Shown here: positions 54,685 to 64,000 of the stretch, in pieces
Position numbering within the stretch: position 1 is the first letter of the stretch
Layout of the letters: every line of letters starts with the position of its first letter
Origin: Uranotaenia lowii
Lineage: Eukaryota; Arthropoda; Insecta; Diptera; Culicidae
Length of the DNA: 64,000 nucleotides
Direction of reading: 5' to 3'
Assembly: GCF_029784155.1 (NCBI RefSeq)
Contig: NC_073691.1
Coordinates: 20,240,006 to 20,304,005 of the forward strand
Translations under genes and position numbers: made by a program
Notes under the pieces: model-generated
Databases searched by the model: none
Seen by the model: the letters and a program-made list of their open reading frames with translations, nothing else
What the model was told of the DNA's origin: nothing

Positions 54685-56826
54685 CAGGGGTGAGCAACCT
54701 TTTGAACCAACGGGCCATTTAAATTTTAAATCTTGTCGGCGGGCCACACACAAAATAGCAGTTTTTTAATACCAATTTCATTTTTTATTGAATTTTTTTG
54801 GCGGAAGCAAATCTGAAAAAGTATAGATAAAACGTGTTTAAGAACAGAAATTTAACGCAACATTTTGAATACCCGATATTGAAAAGGTACATCACTAAAT
54901 CATTAACATTTTTTGATTCTCTCAATTTTTTAATGGCACTTCTCGACAAACATTCGTTATCACTTCCATTTAAAAATCTTCTGGATAACTAAGAGTGTGC
55001 AAAATATATATTCAAAGAAATCACCGTCTTCTTAGCGTTGGACGTTGAATCGCTAATTGACTTTCTGTGGTTTTTTTTCTCGATTATAACTTGTCTTCAA
55101 AGCCTGGATTTTTTCCCTACAAACGGTAAAAATTCCGTTTTTTAAATTGAAGCTCTGTATTGGATCATTGCATTGAGATGTTGAAGGTTGTCGAAATCAC
55201 AGAAAAATGTTCAATTTCACATATTTTTAAGCAACTATCTTCAAAACTACATTCTTGATTCTAGAATTTCTATCCAGATTTTTATCATTTTTAATCTTGT
55301 TTATTTATAATTGGGATAGGATTTCTAAAGCTATATTATGACTTTGGTAATGTGGAGTGCGGATTATAAGCACAGAGAAAAGACGTACAAGCAAGCCTAC
55401 GAAACTTGTGTAAAATTTCCAACGACTGTTTTGAACTAACTTTGTTTTTTAGCTGGGCCACCAGATGTCTCCAAGCACGCCAAAGAGAACTGTCAAAACC
55501 AAAACGAGAAAAACACAAAATTTTGGTCAGTTTTGAACAGGTCGTATGAACTGTTTGACATGTTTCAAGAAAATCGATGTTGAAGTTTCGTGACACTTTC
55601 GTCACGTTGCATAATGGGAAAATATCTTATCGCTATTTCCTTCAAGCTGGAAGTACACAAATTTGAACAATGGGATGCAAAAGCTAAGCTCGAAAGTATT
55701 CCGCTTTGAGATGTCTAGAATCAGTTCTGATGAGTAAAACTGGTCGTTAAGAATGTTTCTTATTGACTGGATATAGCCGATTCGTCCTCTGACGACAACT
55801 GTCAAGAAGTGCAAAAACTTATTGCAAAACTGTTAGTTATTTTGACTGTCTCAGTAGTGCAAAAGTAAAGGAAGTGAAATTCTATCCAGCCAGAGGTAAC
55901 TCTTATTGCATTTATTTAGCAATAAATTGAACTCGTGTCTTTTAGAACGGCATTAGTATAATTATTAATGGATTCATATACGATTACGCTTTTTCGAAAA
56001 CTGGGCACTTGAAAATTTGATTTGTAAATTTTGAACGGCGCAATAGATGGCACTGTTTCAAGTCAATTTTCAAAGTATTTTTTGGATGTCAGCATTTGAA
56101 ATCTTATACACTTTTTGGAAGATTGGTTGTTTGAGCTTGTACGTCTTTTCTCTGTGTTATAAGTGAAATAACTCTATTTAGCGATGTTTGTTATAAATTT
56201 TTGTTCAAATTTCTGAAAAAAATCATCACAGATAACCATCAAAGACCTTTTGGGTCGAATCACCAAATTTCAGATATCTATTGTTTTTCTCAAGAACTAA
56301 TCATTTTGATGCCGGCTGATTCATATTGATAAAAAATCTGAAAATCGTTCACCCAAGCTTATTATGAAACTTCCGTAATTTTCGTCAATATTCAGAAATA
56401 AAAAATATTTCACAAGGTTTAGGTTTAATTATAATATCCCAGTTTATGAATGCTAACAAGCTTTTTTGCCATATTGAATAGAATAATTAAAAAAAAAATA
56501 TCAGCAGAAAATATTTCTTTAACATACAACTTTATTTTTGCTTGACACGAAGAACGACGTCACAAAGGACTTCGAAATTACTTTGATCATGTGTAGTTTC
56601 CGAATTTTGGCTGCTCTCCCGACTAAAACGCCAGAGAAAAGTTTAATATCTGAAGGATTATGGGGCAAATGCAGATAAATGCATATTTGATCAAGTCATA
56701 TAAATTTTCTTTACAATCCATTGTAGGAAAAAATTTAGGCTTTAAATTTGGAAAAAGCTTTGCGGGCCGCACAAAAGGGTCTCGCGGGCCACATGCGGCC
56801 CGCGGGCCGCCTGTTGCTCATCCCTG
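54685..56826. mobile_element. hAT-like non-autonomous transposon
   Basis: Ends CAGGGGTGAGCAAC and, inverted, CAGGGATGAGCAAC, flanked by a perfect 8-bp target duplication ATTTAAAT (54677-54684 and 56827-56834). Eight-base duplications and CAGGGGTG-type ends mark the hAT superfamily. Just inside the ends are GGGCC-rich blocks (GCGGGCCACATGCGGCCCGC near 56780). No transposase frame was found; 786 bp of its length is a later insertion. Confidence 0.9.
55371..56156. mobile_element. 786-bp TIR element nested in the hAT-like element
   Basis: Perfect 22-bp inverted ends (CACAGAGAAAAGACGTACAA plus GC; right copy 56135-56156) with the 7-bp duplication TTATAAG on both sides (55364-55370 and 56157-56163). 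No transposase. Superfamily not recognised; a 7-bp duplication is unusual among common insect MITEs. Confidence 0.85.
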
Positions 56827-57068
56827 ATTTAAATAATAGATTCATGAATGAGGGCTCTAAAACTTGGCTAATAAAATTCTGATCTGGAATTCTGGAATCT
56901 TGGAAATAGTATATTTTTACGTTTCAGAAATCGTATAGAAATTCGAATACAGATTCAAAGCTCAATTTTTGAATTCAGGTTCAGAATTCAAATTCAGAAT
57001 GCAGATTCAAAATTCGGAAAAAGATTTAGCTTGTAAATAAATTTTACAATCAACATAAATTGTTGAGT

Positions 57069-57893
57069 AGACTGGCCCACAACAAAAAAAATCCTCATAT
57101 TCCACGCGGCACCCCTGAAATTTGTGCATTTTGGTGAAAAAATGACTTTCTAAAAGTTTCAGTTCATTTGGCAGAAGCACGAGCTGGCGCAAAGGACTTG
57201 AAATTTGTATGGAGATTTTCGGCAAAATGTATGAAAAATCGACATACTTTCACTCTTGGTGTTCTAAAATATGTTACCAGTATGCTAGAAAACTCAGAAT
57301 TTCTGGAATTGTAGTTCAAACAATGACAAACAAGTTTGTAGAAGATTGTGATGCGATACGAGTTGACTTTGATGAGTTATCCGCAATTCAATGTGGGATT
57401 TTTTCGCATTTCTTTGATTCGTGAACGGAGTATGGGCATTTCTATCTGTTCTATCTGTTATTCTCATTGTGTGAAAAGGCGATCAAATTAGTTCTAATAA
57501 TCCACCTAAATACACCGTTCACGACATATCGATGAAATACGAAAAAAAAAATCACACATTCAATTGCAAATAACTCATCACAGTCAACTCGTATCACGTA
57601 ACAATCTTCTACAAACTTGTTTGTCATTGTTTGATCTACAATTCCTGATATTCTAGCTTTCTAGCATACTGGAAACATATTTTAGGACACAAAGAGTGAA
57701 AGAATGTCGATTTTTCATACATTTAGCCGAAAATCTCCATACAAATTTTAAGTCCTTTGCGCCAGCTCGTGCTTCTTTCAAATGTCCTGAAACTTTCAGA
57801 ATGTCATTTTTTCACTTAAATGCACCAATCTAGGGGGTGCCGCGTAGAAAAAAATGTTGTTAAAATCATCCCATACAAATTTGGGCCAGTCTA
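57069..57893. mobile_element. Fold-back element with about 380-bp arms
   Basis: Starts TAGACTGGCCCA and ends TGGGCCAGTCTA. The left arm (to about 57440) and right arm (from about 57510) are imperfect inverted copies along their whole length, for example GCACGAGCTGGCGCAAAGGA near 57178 against TCCTTTGCGCCAGCTCGTGC near 57752. TA at both edges suggests Tc1/mariner-type insertion. Only a short loop of about 70 bp is unpaired. Non-coding. Confidence 0.85.
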
Positions 57894-58529
57894 TTGCTGA
57901 GGAGTTCTGGAGATCATTAACTTAGGATTGCTTGTAAATTCAATTTCCAGCTATCAAATTTTCACCAAAAATTAGTTTGTAGACACAATTCAGCTGAAAA
58001 TTACAAATAAAAAGTATAATTTGAGTTAATTTTCAAAGTTTTGTTTTATGCAAAAAACCCAAATTCTATTTAAAAAAAATTATACACAGGATTTTCATTA
58101 TGGAATTGATTCTTTATGAAAACTATTTCCTGTTAAAGAAACATGTATCTTAACTCCACCTTAAAAAATCGCACAAAATTCTATATTTTCTCAGTGTGTT
58201 GTTAAAAATTATCAACACATTAAGAACCTCGAAAAAATCTAAGCCGCCAGACACCAAAATTCAGCATTTTATGTTTCAGAAACCATTAGACAAAATCCAG
58301 CTAATTTGATATATTTGATTAACGGGAAGTGTTTTGTTAAATTTTGTAGGATAATGTTTCATTATTTGATAAGCATTTGGACTATGCTGTTTAATGGAAG
58401 CATACTAGCGGCAAGCAAATTAAAAGATTTCAACCATCGATAAAAGCGAATTATTAGGTTTAAGAACAATTGTCTAAAGTTACGATTTAATACGTAAACT
58501 TTCAATAATATGTAAACTTTCAATGTAAA
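57894..58529. other. AT-rich intergenic DNA, no gene seen
   Basis: No repeats with clear ends and no supported reading frame. Confidence 0.4.
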
Positions 58530-58566
58530 CCCCCCCCCCTCTCCCCCCCCTTCCCCCCCCCCCCCC
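58530..58566. repeat. Poly(C)-rich tract
   Basis: About 37 bases of nearly pure C with a few T. The 3' neighbour CTGGTTGTAAT also occurs beside the G-run at about 49846, which hints that both are scraps of one element family. Confidence 0.8.
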
Positions 58567-58599
58567 TTTGAGTCGGTTCTTTCTAAGGCCCTGGTTGTA

Positions 58600-59245
58600 A
58601 TATATTTTTTTTAAATATGTCATATTTGTCATTTCACATTATTGTTTTTTGAACTAGTTTTGTCATTATCGTTATTTCTTTAATTTTTGTTGTTTTGTAA
58701 TTATTTTGTGTTTTTGTAATTCATGTTTCTGTTATATTTGTCTTTGTCATTTTGTGACATTTTTGTCATTATAATTTCTGCCATTTTTTTATTTTTTTCC
58801 TGTTCTTCTTTTATTTATTATCAGTTTATCATCTATGGGCACTTTTGAATTTTTCTCATTTCTGTGATTTTTTGTCAATTTTTATAATTTTTGGCAATTT
58901 TGTTCATTTGTCATTTTTTGCAGTTTTTGTCATATATGTCAATTTTGTCAATTTTATCGCTCATTTCATTTTTGTCATTTTTACAAAATTTGTCACTTTT
59001 GTTATTTTTTGTAATTTTCATCATTTTTGTCATTTTTATATTCTCGTCATTAGTGTCATTTTTGTAATTTCTTTCATTTTTGGTTTCTTTATTTCTGCTA
59101 TTTTGCATTTTTGATATTTGTGTCCTTTTTTTTATTTTTATCATTTGTGCAATTTTTGTCATTGGTTTTATTTTTTTCAATTTCGTCATTTGTCGTTTTT
59201 TTTTAATTTTTGTTAATTGTGACATTTTTGTTATTTTCGTCCTAT
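58600..59245 (+). repeat. Degenerate (TTTTTGTCA)n low-complexity block
   Basis: T-rich sequence built from TTTTTGTCAT/TTTTGTAAT words. Open frames on both strands across it are repeat products. Confidence 0.75.
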
Positions 59246-60131
59246 TTCATGAGGAGTCTCTTCAGCTCAGCATGGCCGTAGGAAGAAACGGCCGTCTTCA
59301 GGAGAGGAGGGGGGAGGCATTTTAGCTTGAACTATGCACACTAGACTGCTGAAAAAAATGACTTTTGCTTTGCTATGTTTTTTTGATGCCTGGACTGAAT
59401 GGATCGTTTCCAAAAATTTTATTGCTACTTTTGGCAGGAAAAAACAATAAAAAAAAGTTATGGGAAGTGTAAAAATCCAAGAATTTGACATTTTTATACA
59501 AAGCATGACATATAAAAAAGTAAAAAAAAAACAGGTTCTATCTGATTATTCAAGTTCTAGTTATTTAACATTAAAATGTATTTATTTTTAATCCTTACTT
59601 TCGGAAATAAATCCTGAAGCAACCCATTTATTATGACGTTAAAAAATAAATAAAAGATTTTGAAGGTTTCATTTTAAAGATTTTTTTTTGTATTTTAATA
59701 AATTACAAAATTTCAAGCTTATTATTTTAAACTACACACATTACCATGCTAAATATTGGTATCAATGTATCAAATATGTTTTTAGAAATAAAAGTAAAAA
59801 ATAACACTTGCAGTTCAAATCACATTTATAATCTACTCTTGTACACTCGATTAACCCTTAGTTGCATAAAGTAACAAATTTGCAACAATTAGGGTGGATA
59901 AGGGCATAATGGCCACCTTAAGGAAGACGTTTATTTTACCATAGAAAACAGCTATTATATGTGACTTACATAATTGTTTCGTGTTCAGACACTGAAAAAG
60001 TCTATTTCCTAACTGGATTATACTTGAAAAAGTAAATAAAATCGTTTAAAAATGCTTTTTAATTATTTTTTTTCCAAAAGCTGAAAATTAGTCACTGTAG
60101 GGGCATAATAAGAACCCCTTAGTGGGGCAAC
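59246..60131. other. AT-rich intergenic DNA with GGGCATAAT words
   Basis: No gene seen. GGGCATAATGGCCACC (near 59913) and GGGGCATAATAAGAACCCC (near 60101) resemble transposon end sequence and lead into the fold-back at 60132, so the true outer limit of that element may be here. Confidence 0.4.
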
Positions 60132-60681
60132 ATTAATCGGGGCACGAATCTAGCAGCGCATTTCACTCGAATAGAGCTACAGCTTGACTTGTTTCATCCG
60201 ACGATTTGGTCTATTGGTTAGATGTCGGAGAGGTAATCAGTAGGCTCGAGTTCGATTCCTGTTCGAGGTGGTTTTTTGTTTTCATTTACCATTCATGATC
60301 GATGTATTTTACACTAAACGGTGAGACGTAGATTCATCAAACAAAGCAATACTCAAATAATGTATGACTTTTTATAGAATACAAGCAATTCACACACACA
60401 ATCATACATTACGTTTTTGGTGCTTTGCATCACCCGCCAAGATGCTACTTCTCATGAAATGCGACAATCTAAAAAATCGATCATGAATGGTAAATGAAAA
60501 AAAAATCTCCTCGAACAGGAATCGAACTCGAGCCTACTGATTACCTCTCCGACATCTTACCAATAGCCCAAATCTTCAAATGTAAACTGGTGCAGCTGTA
60601 GCTCTATCATTCAGTTGGCTACATCGAGTTGAATTCGCTGCTAGATTCCCCGGCAGAAACGCTCATCGTGCCCCGATTAAT
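60132..60681. mobile_element. Fold-back element with tRNA-like sequence in both arms
   Basis: Perfect 16-bp ends ATTAATCGGGGCACGA and TCGTGCCCCGATTAAT. Arms of about 170-200 bp are inverted copies, joined by a unique centre of about 175 bp. Each arm holds a tRNA-like stretch with A-box- and B-box-like words (TGGTCTATTGGTTAGATG and GAGTTCGATTCC): about 60205-60272 on + and about 60508-60576 on -. The tRNA fold is not fully canonical. Confidence 0.75.
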
Positions 60682-60868
60682 TTTGCTCTGTTCGTCCCGA
60701 GTCAACAAATTAAAGTAAAATCGCGTTTTAAAATTGATTGAAGTGAAAAATCAAAAAAATTAATGATGGTGAAAATTGCGGAACAATGTGTATATCATGT
60801 TGTAGTGGGTACACAGCAAATTTTTTTGACTATTATTTGATACAATGTATTATGAGTTTGATTCTTAA

Positions 60869-61140
60869 CACTAGAAAGACCGCACCAGTCAAAATGACTG
60901 GTGAGACACTTTGTTTGTTGAATATCTTTTAAACACTACGCTCTAAAAATTCGCAAAAATACGACTTTTCATGAATTTTGAATCTCTACAAAACTGTGTA
61001 TTTTTTATTTTTCTAGCTCTTTTAATAAGCGAGAAAAATTTCGCCATGGACACTCGGACCGTGACCAGTCAAAATGACTGGTAAAATTCACAAACCTATA
61101 ACTCAAACAAGAAAAATTTTTTTCGCTTACTTTTGGTTTT
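60869..61140 (+). mobile_element. One end of a piggyBac-like MITE, right end not found
   Basis: TTAA (60865-60868) followed by CACTAGAAAGACCGC resembles piggyBac-type ends (TTAA target, C-A/C-C-TAGAAAG terminus). A 19-bp near palindrome ACCAGTCAAAATGACTGGT occurs at 60885 and again near 61063. No inverted partner end was seen, so the element is partial or decayed. Confidence 0.45.
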
Positions 61141-61585
61141 ATTTGCAATCTACATTCAAGACAAAGAGCCTTTGTTGATTTATGGTGGGCAGGAGTGTGT
61201 CATTAGCTATGAAATTATTGATTTTCGATGCGAAGTCATGGAAATTTGTAGAAAAAGTTCTCGGATCGACCGCTGTGTGGCGCTTCAAGCACTTGACTCC
61301 CAATTTTTTTAGTCTGTTTTGTTGCTCAACTATAAACGAACTTTCTGTCAAAATTTGGCAAAATTTCATCAAGATTTGTAAAAGTTATGTTAGTTTTAAT
61401 ACATGTCCATTCGAGTAATCGAGTAATTTTAGGTGATAAATATGTTTTATACTGAACTAGTATGAGTAAAATAATTATGAATTGTGTACTTATTTATTCA
61501 AATTTGAAGACCTTATGTCTATGAAACTGAACAATTTAAATGATTTTTTTTATATCTGATTATTCTTCATACGTTGGTTATCCAC
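61141..61585. other. Intergenic, no gene seen
   Basis: Open frames on both strands (for example 61182-61418) have no recognised domain. Confidence 0.35.
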
Positions 61586-61739
61586 CATGGGTGCACGGAT
61601 TCACCGCAGTTTCTGCCCAAGTATGTATTCACATGCATTCTTAGATTATTAGGTTCGACAAATTTCCAATTCAAGTTCCCTTACAGGTATTCCGGCACCC
61701 GTGTATAAAGCTGGCAACTGATTGAACATTCTTATTATA

Positions 61740-61884
61740 AGAGGAAACACATCTTACCTGTCGGCAACTTACGGGGTTTGAACCCTAGAGTTTTCTTGCC
61801 GATACCGGGAATCGAACCCAGTACTCCTGGCATACCTAGACTAGACTCACGCCAGTCTATCTGATAGACCACATTGGCGCTAAG
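61740..61884 (-). mobile_element. tRNA-derived SINE (head region)
   Basis: On the minus strand, from 61884: GCGCCAATGTGGTCTATCAG with an A-box-like word, then a perfect B box GGGTTCGATTCCC (61807-61819), as in Pol III-driven tRNA-type SINEs. A second B-box-like word, GGGTTCAAACCCC in reverse, sits about 20 bases further on. The tail and outer limits are uncertain. The long intron-like tail and lack of a CCA-ready acceptor stem speak against a functional tRNA. Confidence 0.65.
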
Positions 61885-62263
61885 ATTTTTCAACATGGGT
61901 GCACGGAATGGCTGTAAATTCGCCGTTGTTAATTATATAGAAATAAATAGTTTTCAACTTGCTTCAGAACACAAAATATTTTTGAGTTAGATATGATAGG
62001 CATTTGAAATGCTACATTAATCAATCGAAAAACTTTTAAGGAAAAACAAATCAATGTGACCATGTTGATTCATTATTTTTATTTTCACTGTTTTCCGTCG
62101 CCCGACATAACTTGATGCTTAAAATTCCTAAAATTCACTCGATCCATGATAACCGTTTTCCAATTTCTTGGATGTTGATCAGATCTTATCAGATAAATAT
62201 ACGATGGCAAAAACCTGTTTTTTAATAATAATAAAATTATTCTTTCAAGATATAATTGAAATA

Positions 62264-63771
62264 CAGTGAGCATTCCATACAAGCAACTAATCTGAACCAA
62301 TTTTTTCAAAAAAGTTTCTTATGTAGAAAAAGTTGCTTATATAGAAAAAATGAGTATAAATTTTAAGAAAAATCAGTTTTGTGATTTATAGATAAATAAG
62401 CAGTTTTAAATCATTTTCATTACCAAATTGTCAGTCTAGCCAGGGGGATCGTCCTCTTCCACAAAATGATTTTCCGGCATATTAAATTCTATTGCGTCGA
62501 TCGATGAAAACAGATGTTTAAATGAACTCATGACAACGGATCGTGGGACATCATTCCAGGCTTCAACTATCAAAAATGCCACGTCTTTTAAAATAATATT
62601 TTTAAGAGCTGAGACCATGTCGTTATTGCCATAACGCCAAGAGTGTTGACAGAAGGTGCTTTCGGTACCGTTGCTTAAGGGATTTTATGACATTTTGGTC
62701 AAGTGGTTGCAACAAAGGTGTATTGTTGGGTGGAAAAAAATAACCTTAAAGTTTTCATCATGGGAAAAAGTGTTTGCTGTCCCATGACAGGTGGCATTAT
62801 CGACCAATAAAACTGCTTTTACTGGTAAGCCTTTAGCTTCTAAGTGACGAGAAACTTCAGGGATGAATAAATCGTTGAACCACTCCTTAAAAAGCGCAGA
62901 AGTTTGCCAAGCATTTTTGGATGATTTGTAACACAGTGGTAAATTTACATTTTTAAAACACCGAGGATTTTTGGATATTCCAACCACCATCAAATCGAGT
63001 TAATGCGTCCCAGTTGGCGACCCTTTCCTTTATGGATTTCCGTCCTCAGCAGTTTTTTCGAAAACGGTAACGTTTGTTTTCTTGTGCTAACCTTTGTAAA
63101 CCAGACCGGTCTCGTCACAATTGTAGATCTTTTCCGGTAAAAACCCATTTTAGGGAATAATCTTTTTGAAATCGCTTGTAAATGTAGCAGCACTCTCAGC
63201 ATTGCAGGAAAGTTTTTCACCGGAAACCGTCAAAATTCTTATGCCGTGGCGTTTTTTGAACTTATCAAGCCAGCCATCACTGGCTGAAAATTCTTCGTGT
63301 CCATTGAGTGACCTTTTTAAATTAAGTGCTTTAACTTTGAGCATCTCGTTTGAAACCAATTCGTTTGCTTCTCCGTAGTAAAAACCATGCGTATAGTTTA
63401 TCATCAAAATCAAGATTTTTTAATGGCTTCATTCGCTTGATTTTTTTTTTTATTAACATACGTTTTTGAGGCGAATTCTTCCAAGTTTTCTTTATTATTT
63501 TTTATCCTCGTTAAAGTCGACATATGGATGTTGTAGCTTCTGCAGATCACTGTCGGTGTCTTGCCATCTTGGAGTTAATTTAAAATTAATAATTTTGTTT
63601 TCAAAGAAATTGATACTCTGCATCCATTTTTACCGGAGAAGTGAAATTAAAATGAAAGTAAAAACCATGGTTGCTTGTACAGAAATTTTGGAATAAAAAA
63701 AGTTGCTAATGCAGAGGTTGCTTCAATAGAATGTTGCTTGTGTAAAGGTTGCTTATAAAGAATGCTCACTG
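62264..63771 (-). mobile_element. Tigger/pogo-like DNA transposon, decayed
   Basis: Ends CAGTGAGCATTC and GAATGCTCACTG, each next to a TA dinucleotide (62262-62263 and 63772-63773), as for pogo/Tigger elements. GTTGCTTAT-like subterminal words repeat at both ends. It contains a broken transposase. At 1.5 kb it is shorter than complete Tigger elements. Confidence 0.85.
62436..63440 (-). pseudogene. Tigger/jerky-type transposase, frameshifted
   Basis: Minus-strand pieces in three frames. 63150-63413 carries a CENP-B/Tc5-type helix-turn-helix (GWLDKFKKRHGIRI). About 62990-63150 is a linker in a shifted frame. 62685-62993 is the DDE core (KAVLLVDNATCHG with the second Asp, ALFKEWFNDLF upstream). 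62436-62618 is a C-terminal acidic end. Several frameshifts and stops make it non-functional. Confidence 0.85.
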
Positions 63772-63773
63772 TA

Positions 63774-64000
63774 TTTCTTTTCCAGGAATGAAAAAAACGG
63801 AGCTTAAAATAAAAATCTTTTTTAGATAATTATGTCTCAACATGAAAGACATGATTTCGACTTTGGTTTAGTTAAGATTTGTAATAATGCTTTTTAAAAA
63901 ATTGCAAAAAGTCCAATATTTGATTAAAACGCGGTGAATCTGTGCACCCATAGTGAAAAACCATGTATATAACACAAATTTTCATTTGAATCTTTAAAAG
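63774..64000. other. Right edge of window, no gene seen
   Basis: AT-rich; contains the right copy of the outer inverted repeat (63931-63951). Confidence 0.4.

Larger units (their letters stand above)
61586..63951. mobile_element. Outer inverted repeat pair enclosing a SINE and a Tigger element
   Basis: ATGGGTGCACGGATTCACCG (61586) and its inverted copy ending at 63951 match at 20 of 21 bases; a half copy in direct orientation starts at 61894. This looks like an older element whose interior was later filled by the SINE and the Tigger transposon. Its own type is unknown. Confidence 0.45.

Noticed and set aside
54685..56826. Coding transposase in the hAT-like element
   Set aside because: Open frames at 55336-55605 and 55602-55814 (minus) lie mostly in the nested element and show no hAT motifs.
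60205..60272. Functional tRNA gene
   Set aside because: The box words are present, but the anticodon and acceptor stems do not form a clean cloverleaf and an inverted copy lies in the same mobile element.
61740..61884. Functional tRNA gene on the minus strand
   Set aside because: Good B box, but followed by SINE-like sequence and flanked by other insertions; no matching acceptor stem seen.

Overview
The window is nuclear DNA from an insect, most likely a mosquito-like dipteran. The genes have spliced exons with GT/AG junctions, and there is a CLIPA-type serine protease homolog, one LRRK gene that starts with ankyrin repeats, and a very high load of transposable elements. No species can be named from the sequence alone.

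Layout. At the left edge (3-506, +) is the 3' end of a catalytically dead serine protease homolog. A four-exon gene for a small KIAA0319-like type I membrane protein follows (1216-2790, +). The main gene is a 12-exon Lrrk orthologue (3771-39919, +; about 2,607 residues: ankyrin, LRR, ROC, COR, kinase, WD40). Its first intron (5.2 kb) is almost wholly simple satellite built from related 7-mers and a 13-mer. Its third intron (21.5 kb) holds nested retrotransposons: an old LINE fragment hit by a gypsy-type element, which was itself hit by an intact BEL/Pao element with identical LTRs and by a full-length two-ORF LINE. Downstream of that nest is a second possible first coding exon of Lrrk (27949-28051). 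The intron that splits the kinase domain is a 20-bp minisatellite. Convergent to Lrrk is a three-exon gankyrin/PSMD10 orthologue (40187-40988, -) of exactly 226 residues.

The right third (41-64 kb) is gene-poor. Its one gene is the 3' part of an unrecognised coiled-coil gene (46029-47081, -), with a His/Gly-rich tail ending at a UAG. The same frame stays open and protein-like for 51 more codons, a candidate for stop-codon readthrough. The rest is a dense collection of transposons, many with clear ends: a poly(A) retro-insertion with a 21-bp target duplication, several TIR/MITE elements, a miniature LTR retroelement with identical LTRs, a broken LINE reverse transcriptase, a hAT-like element with another element nested in it, a long fold-back, a fold-back with tRNA-like sequence in both arms, a tRNA-type SINE and a decayed Tigger/pogo transposon.

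The host genes are unrelated neighbours and do not form an operon. The main biological interest is in how Lrrk is built and possibly started twice around a transposon nest, and in the readthrough candidate.
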